A DNA stretch of 24,350 nt from Myxococcales bacterium UBA1660 (lineage in GTDB: Bacteria > Myxococcota_A > Polyangia > Polyangiales > Houyiibacteriaceae): assembly GCA_002320815.1 (NCBI GenBank), contig DCLA01000085.1, positions 21,036-45,385 on the forward strand. The letters run 5' to 3'. Every line of letters starts with the position of its first letter. Positions within the stretch are counted from its first letter, which is position 1. Positions 1 through 8,307 of the stretch are shown one piece after another. Made by a program: the position numbers and the translations under genes. The notes beneath the pieces are model-generated. The model was given only the letters and a program-made list of their open reading frames with translations. It was not told the origin of the DNA and ran no database searches.

Positions 1-999
1 CAGCGGCTCGGTGGCAGCGCCGAGGCCCTGCCGCTCCTCGCCGAGGCCATCGCGGAGGCCGAGGCGGGGGACGACCCGGTCGTGCTGGTGCGCGCCCTCG
101 GCAAGCGCGCCGTCGCGCTCACCTACGCCGGCGAGACCGCGCGCGCGGGCGAGGAGCTCCGCCGGGTCGAGCGTCTGGTGATGACCCGGGCGCCGGAGCT
201 CCGCGCCGAGGCCGCGGTGTGGCGCGGGCAGCTCGCCGCCGTCGCCGGGGATCTCGGCGAGGCGCGCAACGCCTACTGGGCCGCGGTGGAGCTCTACCGG
301 GACCTGGGCGATCTCCGACGCTCCGCGGAGGCGTCGGTGAACCTCGCCGACTTCTACAACCGGGTCGGCGCCTACGACGAGGCCGTCCCCGCGCTCCGCG
401 CGGCCCTCGACGACTGCCGCCGCGTCGGCGCCAGCCGGGTGATGGAGGGCTATGCCTGGGTGAACCTGGGCTACGCCCACCTGGGCGATGGCGACGCCGC
501 CGCGGCGGTGGCGGCCCTCGACGAGGCCGCGCGCATCGCCGCCGAGGTGGACTCGGCGCGCCTGGCCCTCGCCGAGCGGGTCTATCGCGCCCGGGTCGCA
601 CTGGCCGACGGCCGGGAGGTCGACGCGCGCACCCTGGCCGAGGCGGCGATCCGGGACGCCGAGACCCACGAGCTCCGGAGCGTGGAGGCCCTGGCGCGCA
701 TCGCCGCCGCCGAGGCGGCGCTGGCGGCCGGTGACGGGGCAGGTGCCGTCGGCCACGCCCGCCGTGGCCTGGCGCTGCACGACGCGCTGGGCGGCGTCGA
801 AGAGGGCGCCGGTCAGCTCTTCCACGTCCTCGCGCGATCCCTGGCCGCGGTCGGCGAGCACGACGACGCCGCCCGGGCCCGCGCTCGCGGGCGCGCCATG
901 GTGGAGACCGGCGCGGCCCGCATCGGCGACCGTCACTGGCAGGCCCGCTTCCTGGAGGACGTCCCCGCCCACGCTGCGCTCCTCGGAGATCCCTCGTGA
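1..999 (+). CDS. TPR-repeat protein, C-terminal part (5' end outside window)
   Basis: The frame is open from base 1, so the gene starts upstream and only about 332 residues are visible. They are helical and rich in Ala, Leu and Glu, with repeated A-x2-A-L-x-L-A type helix pairs typical of tetratricopeptide repeats (for example ASVNLADFYNRVGAYDEAV and AWVNLGYAHLGDGDAAAAV). TPR arrays are protein-protein interaction scaffolds. The last residues (RFLEDVPAHAALL) resemble the FLENVPEH-like tail I associate with large myxobacterial Ser/Thr kinases and AAA-type regulators carrying C-terminal TPRs. The missing N-terminus may therefore be a kinase or ATPase domain, but that is inference. The stop overlaps the GTG of the next gene (GTGA at 996-999), so the two are probably translationally coupled. 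Confidence 0.8.
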   Translation, partial: QRLGGSAEALPLLAEAIAEAEAGDDPVVLVRALGKRAVALTYAGETARAGEELRRVERLVMTRAPELRAEAAVWRGQLAAVAGDLGEARNAYWAAVELYRDLGDLRRSAEASVNLADFYNRVGAYDEAVPALRAALDDCRRVGASRVMEGYAWVNLGYAHLGDGDAAAAVAALDEAARIAAEVDSARLALAERVYRARVALADGREVDARTLAEAAIRDAETHELRSVEALARIAAAEAALAAGDGAGAVGHARRGLALHDALGGVEEGAGQLFHVLARSLAAVGEHDDAARARARGRAMVETGAARIGDRHWQARFLEDVPAHAALLGDPS

Positions 1000-3002
1000 G
1001 AAATCTGCTCCTGCTCCTCTTCATCGGCCTCCTCGGCTGCGGCCTCCTCGGCTGCGGCGACGACTCGGGCGCCGACGACGCGGGCGGCCCCGACGCAGGC
1101 GGCATCGACGCCGCTGCTGGGACCGAGCCCGCGCCGCCGGCGCCCCCCGAGCTGGGCGCCTGCCCCGCGGGATGGAGTCGCGGCACGGTCGGCGAGGTCG
1201 CGGTCTGCGATCCCGGTGACCCCACCGAATGCCCCGCCGGTGAAGAGCGCTTCCACGGGGGCTGCGGCCCGGTCGGCGCGTGCCCCGCGGGGGACTTCGC
1301 CGACGACCTCCCGGCGACGGGAGTCCGCTACGTGGCGCCCGGCGGCACCGGAAGCGGCACCCGGGACGCCCCCTTCGGGACCCTCGCCGCCGCGATGAGC
1401 GGTGCCCCCGCGGGGACCGTCGTGGCCCTGGCCAAGGGGCGCTACCCCGAGCGGGTCACCATGCGAGCCGGCGTCACGCTCCGCGGCGCGTGTGCCGCGG
1501 AGACCGTGCTCGAAGCCGCCCCGGCCACCATCGGCGCGACCTACGCCATTCGCTCCTCCGTCGCCGACGCGGTGGTGAGCGACCTGAGCATCGAGGAGGT
1601 CGAGGGCGCCGGGGTCGTCCTCGACGGCGGGTCCCTGCGCCTCGAGCGGGTCCGCGTCGCCGGCGCGCGCTCGTACGGGGTGGTCGCCACGATCGGGACG
1701 CTCGCCGCCGACCGCCTGGTGGTTCGCGACACCCGCCTCGACGGCGACGGCTCGGGCTTCGGGGTGGTGGTCAGTGGCGGCGCCGCCACCCTCGTGGACA
1801 CCCTCGTCGCCGGCAACCACGGGATCGGTCTGGTGGTCGCCGAGGGCGCCGCGGTGACCCTGGAGCGGGTGGTATCCCGAGCTCAGGTCCCCGTCGGCGA
1901 CGACGCGGTGGGCATCGGGGTCGATGGGGCGGGGTCCTCGCTGACCGCGACCGACATCCTGCTGGAGGACGCGCGAGGCACCGCGCTGGGCGTCACCGGC
2001 GGGGCGACGGCGACGGTGGACGGCCTGGTCGTGCGGCACGTGCGCGCCGACGGAGCCCGCATGGGGTTCGCCCTTTCGGCCGTCGGCGAGTCGACCGCCG
2101 ACGTGCGCCGCGCGTGGTTCCACGACGCCCAGGGCACCGCGGCGGCGATGACCGGCCGCGGCCGCCTCGTCCTCACCGACGTGGTGATCGACGCCACCGT
2201 CGCCCCGCCGTCGACGCCGGGGTGGGCGGTCGGCGCGTCGGTGCAGGACCTCGGCACCCTGGAGCTCGAGCGGGTCCTGATCACCGGAGCTGGCGCCGCC
2301 GCCGTGGCGGCGGTCGGCACCGACGCGACGGAGCTCGGGGACCTCCATCTGGTCGCCCGCGATCTCACCCTTCGGGACTCGACCGCCGCGGGCCTGCCGG
2401 GCGTGGGCCTCTACCTGAACGCGAGACCCACCGCCCTCCTCGAGCGCGTGCGCATCGCCCGATCCATCTACGCGGGGATGGTCGTAGGGTCCGGCGCGGT
2501 CCTCACGGCGAGCGATCTGGAGATCCGCGAGAGCCAACCGGCCGCCGACGGGCAGTGGGGGCGGGCGCTGGAGGTGGTGGACGCGGAGGTCACCCTCGAT
2601 CGGGCGCTCTTCCAGAGCCAGTACGACGTCGGGCTCCTCTTCAGCCAGGCCCGGGGGACGCTGCGGGACATCCAGGTCCTCGACACGGCCGCGCGCGCGT
2701 GCGCGACGGACTCCTGTGCCGGCGCGCCGGGTGGCATCGGCCTCGGCGCCTACGACGACTCCCGGGTGAGCGTGGAGCGCTTCCTCGTCGCCGGCGCGCC
2801 ACTCTGCGGCGTGCAGCTCGCGCGGAGCACCGAGCTCGACCTCCGCTCCGGCGTGGTGCGGGACGCCGCCGTCGGCGCGTGTGTGCAGGTCGCCGGCTAC
2901 GATCTCGAGCGCCTCGCGGACGACGTGACCTACGAGGACACGCCCACGCGCATCGACGTGACGGACCTCTACGTCCCCGAGGTGAGCGACCCCTTGGAGT
3001 GA
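996..3002 (+). CDS. Parallel beta-helix repeat lipoprotein
   Basis: A 668-residue secreted lipoprotein starting at the GTG that overlaps the upstream stop. The N-terminus has one Arg and a Leu-rich hydrophobic core, then two consecutive lipobox motifs (LLGC15 and LLGC20) before an acidic GDD linker. Residues about 35-100 are Cys-rich. From about residue 108 (YVAPGGTGSGTRDAPFGTL) the protein has the hallmark entry to a right-handed parallel beta-helix, with a DUF1565/pectate-lyase-like fold: repeated short coils such as V-T-L-x-G and L-x-L-x-x-V-x-I. Such proteins in myxobacteria are predicted cell-surface or outer-membrane carbohydrate-binding or lyase-like proteins. No catalytic residues are obvious, so enzymatic activity is not claimed. 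Coupling to the TPR protein suggests a regulated surface protein. Confidence 0.85.
   Translation: MRNLLLLLFIGLLGCGLLGCGDDSGADDAGGPDAGGIDAAAGTEPAPPAPPELGACPAGWSRGTVGEVAVCDPGDPTECPAGEERFHGGCGPVGACPAGDFADDLPATGVRYVAPGGTGSGTRDAPFGTLAAAMSGAPAGTVVALAKGRYPERVTMRAGVTLRGACAAETVLEAAPATIGATYAIRSSVADAVVSDLSIEEVEGAGVVLDGGSLRLERVRVAGARSYGVVATIGTLAADRLVVRDTRLDGDGSGFGVVVSGGAATLVDTLVAGNHGIGLVVAEGAAVTLERVVSRAQVPVGDDAVGIGVDGAGSSLTATDILLEDARGTALGVTGGATATVDGLVVRHVRADGARMGFALSAVGESTADVRRAWFHDAQGTAAAMTGRGRLVLTDVVIDATVAPPSTPGWAVGASVQDLGTLELERVLITGAGAAAVAAVGTDATELGDLHLVARDLTLRDSTAAGLPGVGLYLNARPTALLERVRIARSIYAGMVVGSGAVLTASDLEIRESQPAADGQWGRALEVVDAEVTLDRALFQSQYDVGLLFSQARGTLRDIQVLDTAARACATDSCAGAPGGIGLGAYDDSRVSVERFLVAGAPLCGVQLARSTELDLRSGVVRDAAVGACVQVAGYDLERLADDVTYEDTPTRIDVTDLYVPEVSDPLE
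1027..1056 (+). repeat. Perfect 15-bp tandem duplication in the signal-peptide code
   Basis: The 15-mer GCCTCCTCGGCTGCG occurs twice head to tail (1027-1041 and 1042-1056). It encodes LLGCG twice and so gives the beta-helix lipoprotein two successive lipoboxes. The period is a multiple of three, so the frame is kept. Confidence 0.9.
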
Positions 3003-3023
3003 GATCTGCGGTAGCTTCGGTCC

Positions 3024-3917
3024 GTGGGAACGGACGCCACACCGATCGAGGTGCTGCGGGCGGAGCTGACGGGAACGTCCGTGATCGGCTCCCTCGAGGC
3101 GCTGGCGGCAACGCTCGACCGGGAGCTCGCGGTGGCCCGGGAGACCTGGGGGGTCTTCCCCGTCGACGAGGCCGCGCTGGTGACCTTCCTGGCCGCCCGA
3201 CTCCCCGAGGCGGACTCGGTCGAGGCCATCGTCGGTCGCCTCCGGGTCCCCGACCTCTACCTGGCCTTCGCCTGCCTCGCCGAGGTGCCGGCGGCGCTCA
3301 CGCTCTTCGAGCGCGAGCTCATGCCCGCGGTCGCCAAGGCCATCGCGCGCATCGACGGAACGCCGGTCTTCGTCGACGACGTCAGCGCTGCCGTCCGCGT
3401 GAAGCTCCTCGTCGGCGGAGGCGATCGCCCACCGGCGCTGCGTGCCTACCTGGGGAACGGGCCCCTGGCCTCGTTCGCCCAGGTGGTCGCCACCCGCGAG
3501 GCCCTCGGGCGAAAGCGGAAGAAGAACAAGGAGGACCCGGTCGACCGGGACAGCCTCCTCCAGTTGCCCATCGAAGACCTGGACCCGGAGCTCGACGAGA
3601 TCCGCAAGCAGGTCGAGCCGACCTTCCAGCGAGCGTTCCGGGAGGCGCTGGCGGCCCTCGAACCGCGCGACCGCACCGTGCTGCGGCTCTACCTGGTGGA
3701 GGGCGTGGGGAGCGCCACCATCGGGACGATGTACGGGGTCCACCGGGCCACCGTCGCCCGCTGGGTCTCCGACGCCCGGGAGGCCGTCTTCGCCGGGACG
3801 CGCAAGCGGATGATGAAGGACCTCGACCTCGGCTCGGCGACCTTCGCCTCGCTGATGGGCAAGGTGGCCACCCAGCTCGAGGTCACGCTGACCAGCTTCC
3901 TGGACGAAGGCACCTGA
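3024..3917 (+). CDS. RNA polymerase sigma-70 family factor (Myxococcales-type)
   Basis: A 297-residue protein. The C-terminal third is a clear sigma region 4: residues about 195-270 contain FREALAALEPRDRTVLRLYL, then a helix-turn-helix (ATIGTMYGVHRATVARWVSDAREAVF), as in ECF sigma factors. The N-terminal half (about 65-165) looks like a diverged region 2, ending with a basic KRKKNK stretch. The architecture matches the lineage-specific sigma families expanded in Myxococcales (TIGR03001-like); this family name is from memory and was not searched. The role would be directing RNA polymerase to an unknown regulon. The GTG start has no Shine-Dalgarno, but a CGGTAG box lies 9 nt upstream, which suggests a leaderless start. 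The gene lies 21 nt after the beta-helix lipoprotein, so it may also be co-transcribed with the TPR and lipoprotein genes. Confidence 0.8.
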   Translation: MGTDATPIEVLRAELTGTSVIGSLEALAATLDRELAVARETWGVFPVDEAALVTFLAARLPEADSVEAIVGRLRVPDLYLAFACLAEVPAALTLFERELMPAVAKAIARIDGTPVFVDDVSAAVRVKLLVGGGDRPPALRAYLGNGPLASFAQVVATREALGRKRKKNKEDPVDRDSLLQLPIEDLDPELDEIRKQVEPTFQRAFREALAALEPRDRTVLRLYLVEGVGSATIGTMYGVHRATVARWVSDAREAVFAGTRKRMMKDLDLGSATFASLMGKVATQLEVTLTSFLDEGT

Positions 3918-3923
3918 GGTCGT

Positions 3924-3954
3924 TCGGGGCGGGCGAGGCACGGCTCCGCCCCGA
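3924..3954. terminator. Possible bidirectional terminator hairpin
   Basis: A 9-bp perfect stem (TCGGGGCGG at 3924-3932 with CCGCCCCGA at 3946-3954) and a 13-nt loop lie in the gap between the convergent sigma-factor and FN3-lipoprotein genes. No U-tract follows. Position supports a terminator; sequence alone is modest evidence. Confidence 0.4.
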
Positions 3955-4002
3955 GGACGCGTTGCCCACGGACCCGTCGCACGAAAAGCGCTCGGGCCGG
4001 GC

Positions 4003-5352
4003 TCAGCAGCTCCCGCCGCCGGACATCCTGCACCCGCTCCCGGTGCTCGACGGGCTGGAGTTGGCGTCGCGGCCTTCGCAGCGGGCTTGCGCGAAGAAGC
4101 GCACCCCCCACCCGCTGGTGGGCTGCACCATGTAGGCGTCCCGCCCCATCCACCCGGTCCAGCCGTAGAGGGTGGTCGGGCTGGTGTACTGGGCCTGGAA
4201 GCGGTAGCGGATGGTCGTCCCCGAAGGGCACGACGAGGCCGCGCGGCCCCGGGCGTAGAACCAGGTGCCCGGGTCCGGCGGGTCGACCCAGCCCCCTTGG
4301 CTCGCGCTCCGGGTGGCGCCCGGGATGGTGACGTCCACGCTGGGGCGGCCGGGGGAGTCGATGGCGGTGACGCCGTTCGCCGAGCTGGACCACTCGCTCT
4401 CGCGGCCGTCGGCGGCGAGGGCCAGCACCCGGGCCCAGTAGCGCCGGCCGGGGAGCAGACCGGAGACGCGGGCGTCGGTGGAGCCCACCTCGAGCTCCAT
4501 GGGCGAGGTGAAGCCCGAGGCGCCGGAGACCTGCACCCGGTAGCTCGAGGCGTCCATCACGCCGGTCCACGTGACGTCCACCGCGTTCTGACCCGAGGCG
4601 GTCACGCGGAGGCCGGTGGGTACACCGAGGGGCCCGGCGTCGGGCATGCCGAGATCCGGCGGGCCCAGGTCCGGCGGGCCGAGGTCCGGGGGTCCCAGGT
4701 CGGGCGGACCCAGGTCCGGGGGACCGGCGTCGAAGGGCTCGGCGAAGGGATCCGGGGAGCAGCCCCGGTCGGGAGCGCAATACTCGCCGGCGCCACAGCG
4801 GGACTCGTCGGGCGCGACGAAGCAGGCGCCCTCCGCGCACACGGCGTCGGCGCAAGCGACGACCGGGCCGCACTCGCTCGAGGCGGCACACTCGGGCTCG
4901 GGCGGGCAGTATTCCGGGGCCTCCGGCGTGCATCGCGGATCGACGCACTCGCCGGCCAGGCAGACCTCGCTGGCACCGCAGGTGACGTCGGCGCAGCTCC
5001 GGGCGATCACCACCGTGACCGCGTAGTCCTCGCGATGCCGCAGGGTGACCGGACGGGTCACGACCCGCTCGCCGGAGACGTCGATGAGCCGAAGCTCGAC
5101 TGCGCGCTGATCGCTGGCCGCGAGATCGTCCACGTCGGCGACCCGGAGCCCCGCGACGAAGTCCTGGGTCCGCAGCGCGGCCAGGTCGCCGACCCGCTTG
5201 CCGTCGACGTAGACCTCGACCAGAGCGAACTCGTAGCCGGGCCGGTAGTCGGTCAACAGATCCACCGAGAGGGCGACGCCCTCATCGCCGCAGCCGAGCG
5301 CGCCGAGAGCCCACAGGGCGATCCAGAAGAGGCGGCGGGGAAGGGACGTCAC
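4003..5352 (-). CDS. Lipoprotein with Cys-rich region, PPDLG linker and fibronectin type III domain
   Basis: About 449 residues from a GTG at 5352. That start places a good lipoprotein signal peptide at the N-terminus (LPRRLFWIALWALGALGC). The frame is open to an upstream ATG at 5484, but the extra 44 residues are non-hydrophobic and would bury the signal. After the lipidated Cys (about residue 21) come a beta-rich domain, then a Cys-rich EGF/TIL-like segment (about residues 119-198) with many C-x4-6-C spacings. Next is a Pro-Asp linker of five PPDLG repeats, then an FN3 domain (about 245-334: LRVTASGQNAVDVTWTG ... YRVQVS ... RYWARVLALAADG) and a C-terminal beta domain ending in Cys. It is probably a surface adhesion or binding protein. 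It is transcribed away from gyrB's end, with a likely gyrB terminator between them. Confidence 0.82.
   Translation of the reverse strand: MTSLPRRLFWIALWALGALGCGDEGVALSVDLLTDYRPGYEFALVEVYVDGKRVGDLAALRTQDFVAGLRVADVDDLAASDQRAVELRLIDVSGERVVTRPVTLRHREDYAVTVVIARSCADVTCGASEVCLAGECVDPRCTPEAPEYCPPEPECAASSECGPVVACADAVCAEGACFVAPDESRCGAGEYCAPDRGCSPDPFAEPFDAGPPDLGPPDLGPPDLGPPDLGPPDLGMPDAGPLGVPTGLRVTASGQNAVDVTWTGVMDASSYRVQVSGASGFTSPMELEVGSTDARVSGLLPGRRYWARVLALAADGRESEWSSSANGVTAIDSPGRPSVDVTIPGATRSASQGGWVDPPDPGTWFYARGRAASSCPSGTTIRYRFQAQYTSPTTLYGWTGWMGRDAYMVQPTSGWGVRFFAQARCEGRDANSSPSSTGSGCRMSGGGSC
4648..4722 (-). repeat. Five 15-bp repeats encoding PPDLG
   Basis: Five consecutive in-frame copies of a degenerate 15-bp unit (sense strand about CCGCCGGACCTGG) encode PPDLG x5, followed by a variant MPDAG. 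They form the flexible spacer before the FN3 domain. Silent third-position differences among units show that it is not a very recent expansion. Confidence 0.85.
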
Positions 5353-5521
5353 GGCCTCCGAGGACACACCGCGGCGCGAGACCCGGGCGTGGGTCGGCGG
5401 TGACGATGGCGTGCGCGAAAGACGTCTGGACACGAGGCCCTCCCATGGGGCCTCGAGTCGACGACCGACCGAGGCCAGGTCCACGATGGCGGACCCGGCC
5501 GATCAATTCGAATCAAAGCGA

Positions 5522-5539
5522 GGGCCGCCCGGGCGGCCC
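5522..5539 (-). terminator. Likely gyrB terminator
   Basis: A perfect 18-nt GC-rich palindrome (GGGCCGCCCGGGCGGCCC) lies 6 bases beyond the gyrB stop. It can form a 7-bp stem with a 4-nt loop. On the minus strand it is followed by CTCGCTTTGATT, a short T-containing stretch. Position and stability fit an intrinsic terminator with a weak U-tract. Confidence 0.55.
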
Positions 5540-5545
5540 ACCGGC

Positions 5546-8014
5546 TCAGATGTCCAGGTTGGTGACGTTCAGCGCGTTGTCTTCGATGAAGGCGCGGCGC
5601 GGCTCGACCTGGTCGCCCATGAGCACGCTGAAGAGATCCTCTGCCTCGACGGCGTCGTCGATGCGCACCTGGAGCAGGGTCCGGGTGTCGGGGTTCATCG
5701 TGGTGTCCCAGAGCTGATCCGGGTTCATCTCGCCGAGACCCTTGTACCGCTGCAGGTAGAGACCCTTGCGGGCGCGGGCGTCGATCCACTCCCAGAGGTC
5801 GTCGGGGCCGCCGATGGTCTCCGCCTCGGTCTCCGAGCCGTCCTTGTTCATCGTGGTACCCAGGAAGGGCAGGTCGCCCAGGGCCCGCAGGCCGGTCTCG
5901 ATGGTGCGGAGATCCTCCACGTCGCCGGCGTTGAGCAGGTCGAAGTCCACCATGGAGACCCGGGTGGACACACCGAAGCGGGTCTTCACCGCGGCCCGGT
6001 AGCGGTCGAGCTCCGGGTGCTTGGTGATCTCGAAGGAGACGTGCTGGAGATCCGGCTGGTTGTCCTTCAGGTGGGTCTCCACGCTCTCCATGGCCCGCCG
6101 GAGCACGTCCTCGCTGCTCAGGTCGGCGGAGGTCAGGCTGGTCGCGCGGATCAGCGCTTCGACCACCAGGGGCTCGGCGCGCCGCCGGACCCGGTCGAGC
6201 CGGAGACGCCAGCGCCGGAGGTCGTCCATGAGCCGCAGCAGGGCGTCGCCGGTGATGGGCGCGCCGCCGCTGGACGTCCGCACCACCGCGCCCTCGGCGC
6301 CGGAGTCGATGAGGTAGCGGGCGAGCTCCTCGTCGTTCTGGAGGTAGCGGACCTTCTTGCCGCGCCGCACCGAGTAGAGCGGCGGCTGGGCGATGTAGAG
6401 GTAGCCCTTCTCGATGATCTCCGGCATCTGCCGGTAGAAGAAGGTCAGCAGCAGGGTGCGGATGTGCGAACCGTCCACATCGGCATCCGTCATGATGATG
6501 ACGTGGTGGTAGCGCAGCTTCTCGATGTCGAAGTTGTCGCCGCCCTCGACGCCGCAGCCGAGCGCGGTGATCAGGGTCCCGATCTCGGCGCTGGAGAGCA
6601 TCTTCTCGAAGCGCGCGCGCTCCACGTTGAGGATCTTGCCGCGCAGCGGGAGGATCGCCTGGCTCCGCCGGTTGCGCCCCTGCTTGGCGCTGCCTCCGGC
6701 GGAGTCACCCTCGACGATGTAGATCTCGGACTCCCCCGGGTCCTTGCTCTGGCAGTCGGCCAGCTTGCCGGGGAGGGTGCTGGTGTCCAGCACGCCCTTG
6801 CGCTGCACCATCTCGCGGGCCTTGCGCGCGGCCTCGCGGGCGCGGGCGGCCATGACCGTCTTGTCGATGATCCGGCGGGCGGTCTTCGGGTTCTCCTCGA
6901 GGAAGGCGGAGAGACCGTCGGCCACGGTGCCCTCGACGATGCCCTTCACTTCGCTGGAGACCAGCTTGTCCTTGGTCTGCGAGGAGAAGCTCGGGTCGGG
7001 GTGCTTCACCGACACGATGGCCGTCAGACCCTCGCGGACGTCGTCGCCGCTGAGCGGGCTCTTGAGGTCCTTGAGGAGCTTGTGGTCCTGACCGTACTGG
7101 TTGATCGTCCGGGTCAGCGCGGTGCGCAGACCGGTCAGGTGGGTGCCGCCGTCCTTGTTGCGGACGTTGTTCGTGTAGCAGCTGATCGCCTCGCTGTAGG
7201 CGTCCGACCACTGCATGGCGATCTCGACCTCGACGCCGTCGCGACGGTCGGTGATCGTCACCACGTCCTCGTGCATCGGGGTCTTGTTCTTGTTCAGGAG
7301 CCGCACGTACTCCTGGATGCCGCCCTCGAACCGATGCTCGACCTTGCGCTCTTCCTCGCCGCGCTCGTCGGCGATGGTGATGCGGAAGCCGGCGTTCAGG
7401 AACGCGATCTCGCGGAGGCGATGGTTGAGCGTCTCGAAGGAGAACTCCGTCATCGAGAAGATCGTCGCGTCCGGCTTGAAGGTGATCTTCGTGCCGGTCT
7501 TGTCGGTGCTGCCGATCGGCTCCAGCCGACCCTGGGGCACGCCCTTGCGGTACTCCTGGAAGAAGACCTGGCCCTCGCGGCGGATCTCCATCTTGAGCCA
7601 CTCGCTGACCGCGTTCACGGCGCTGACGCCGACGCCGTGGAGGCCCGCGGAGACCTTGTAGGAGTCGTTGTCGAACTTGCCGCCCGCGTGGAGCTTGGTC
7701 ATCACGACCTCGGCGGCGCTGATCCCGAACTTCGGGTGCTCGCCGACGGGAATGCCCCGGCCGTGGTCCACGACGGTGATCGAGCCGTCGGTGTGGATCA
7801 CCACCTCGAGCAGGTCGTTCTTGCCCGCCAAGTGCTCGTCGACGGCGTTGTCGACGACCTCCCAGACCAGGTGGTGCAGGCCGCTCCCGTCGTGGGGATC
7901 GCCGATGTACATGCCCGGCCGCTTCCGAACCGCTTCCAGGCCCTCGAGGACCTGGATCTTGCTCTGGTCGTATTCGCTGCTCGCGCTTGCCGGGGTCTGC
8001 TCTTCGTCGCTCAT
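5546..8014 (-). CDS. gyrB: DNA gyrase subunit B
   Basis: An 822-residue type IIA topoisomerase ATPase subunit; with GyrA it introduces negative supercoils using ATP. The GHKL ATPase domain is clear: LHHLVWEVVDNAVDE (catalytic Glu52, Mg-binding Asn56), DHGRGIPV (83-90), GLHGVGVSAVNAV (124-136) and the transducer QTKDKL (346-351). The Toprim domain has EGDSAGGSA (435-443) and TDADVDGSHIRT (509-520) with the acidic metal ligands. The roughly 170-residue insert of Gram-negative GyrB follows (about 570-740), then QRYKGLGEMNPDQLW. The C-terminus FIEDNALNVTNLDI matches GyrB rather than ParE. Length is close to the E. coli protein (804). The gene stands apart from dnaA/dnaN/recF in this window. The ATG has only a weak AGCAGG Shine-Dalgarno, and the promoter region carries an alternating CG tract. 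Confidence 0.98.
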   Translation of the reverse strand: MSDEEQTPASASSEYDQSKIQVLEGLEAVRKRPGMYIGDPHDGSGLHHLVWEVVDNAVDEHLAGKNDLLEVVIHTDGSITVVDHGRGIPVGEHPKFGISAAEVVMTKLHAGGKFDNDSYKVSAGLHGVGVSAVNAVSEWLKMEIRREGQVFFQEYRKGVPQGRLEPIGSTDKTGTKITFKPDATIFSMTEFSFETLNHRLREIAFLNAGFRITIADERGEEERKVEHRFEGGIQEYVRLLNKNKTPMHEDVVTITDRRDGVEVEIAMQWSDAYSEAISCYTNNVRNKDGGTHLTGLRTALTRTINQYGQDHKLLKDLKSPLSGDDVREGLTAIVSVKHPDPSFSSQTKDKLVSSEVKGIVEGTVADGLSAFLEENPKTARRIIDKTVMAARAREAARKAREMVQRKGVLDTSTLPGKLADCQSKDPGESEIYIVEGDSAGGSAKQGRNRRSQAILPLRGKILNVERARFEKMLSSAEIGTLITALGCGVEGGDNFDIEKLRYHHVIIMTDADVDGSHIRTLLLTFFYRQMPEIIEKGYLYIAQPPLYSVRRGKKVRYLQNDEELARYLIDSGAEGAVVRTSSGGAPITGDALLRLMDDLRRWRLRLDRVRRRAEPLVVEALIRATSLTSADLSSEDVLRRAMESVETHLKDNQPDLQHVSFEITKHPELDRYRAAVKTRFGVSTRVSMVDFDLLNAGDVEDLRTIETGLRALGDLPFLGTTMNKDGSETEAETIGGPDDLWEWIDARARKGLYLQRYKGLGEMNPDQLWDTTMNPDTRTLLQVRIDDAVEAEDLFSVLMGDQVEPRRAFIEDNALNVTNLDI

Positions 8015-8307
8015 GCCTGCTCGCTTCGGTCGGTCCGCGATCGTTTCGCGCGCGTCACCGGGCGGGGGCCTGACGACGCGCGCGCGCGTACGCGCGGAAG
8101 AGTAACGTCCGGTGCCACCCCGCGCAAGGCCAAGGCTGAAGTCAACGCGCCGAGATCATGGAGGAATTCGGCGCGTGAACGCGGGGTCGGGCCCGGCGCC
8201 GGGTCTTTCGGCTGGTGGGGAGCGAGGCGACACGGCGTCCGACCTGTGGCACCTTGCCGGCCAACGCCCCAGGCGCGGGAGCGCGGGCACACCCAAGGAG
8301 AGCTGTC
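8015..8307. promoter_or_regulatory. Divergent intergenic region between gyrB and the copper-monooxygenase-like gene
   Basis: 293 bases without a gene, the largest gap in the window. It must hold promoters for gyrB (leftward) and the lipoprotein gene (rightward). Besides the CG tract, I see a palindrome CCCGGCGCCGGG at 8192-8203 followed by TCTTTC. The only clear ribosome-binding site is AAGGAG at 8295-8300, which serves the rightward gene. I cannot assign -35/-10 boxes with confidence. Confidence 0.5.
8076..8096. promoter_or_regulatory. Alternating purine-pyrimidine (CG)n tract upstream of gyrB
   Basis: Twenty-one bases alternate strictly purine-pyrimidine and are almost all CG. They include a perfect 14-bp palindrome, CGCGCGTACGCGCG (8083-8096), centred about 75 bp upstream of the gyrB ATG. 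Such tracts can adopt Z-DNA under negative supercoiling. A regulatory role for gyrB or for the divergent gene is inference. Confidence 0.4.

Noticed and set aside
933..3941. 1002-residue open frame on the minus strand
   Set aside because: It is antisense to the beta-helix lipoprotein and the sigma factor. It has no recognisable domain, and long stop-free antisense frames are expected at this GC content.
1280..4135. 951-residue Arg/Pro-rich open frame on the plus strand
   Set aside because: It overlaps two real genes in another frame and its composition is the typical frame-shifted shadow.
5353..5484. 44-residue N-terminal extension of the FN3 lipoprotein
   Set aside because: It is Arg/Ser/Pro-rich and would bury the lipoprotein signal peptide, and the GTG at 5352 gives a standard lipoprotein start.
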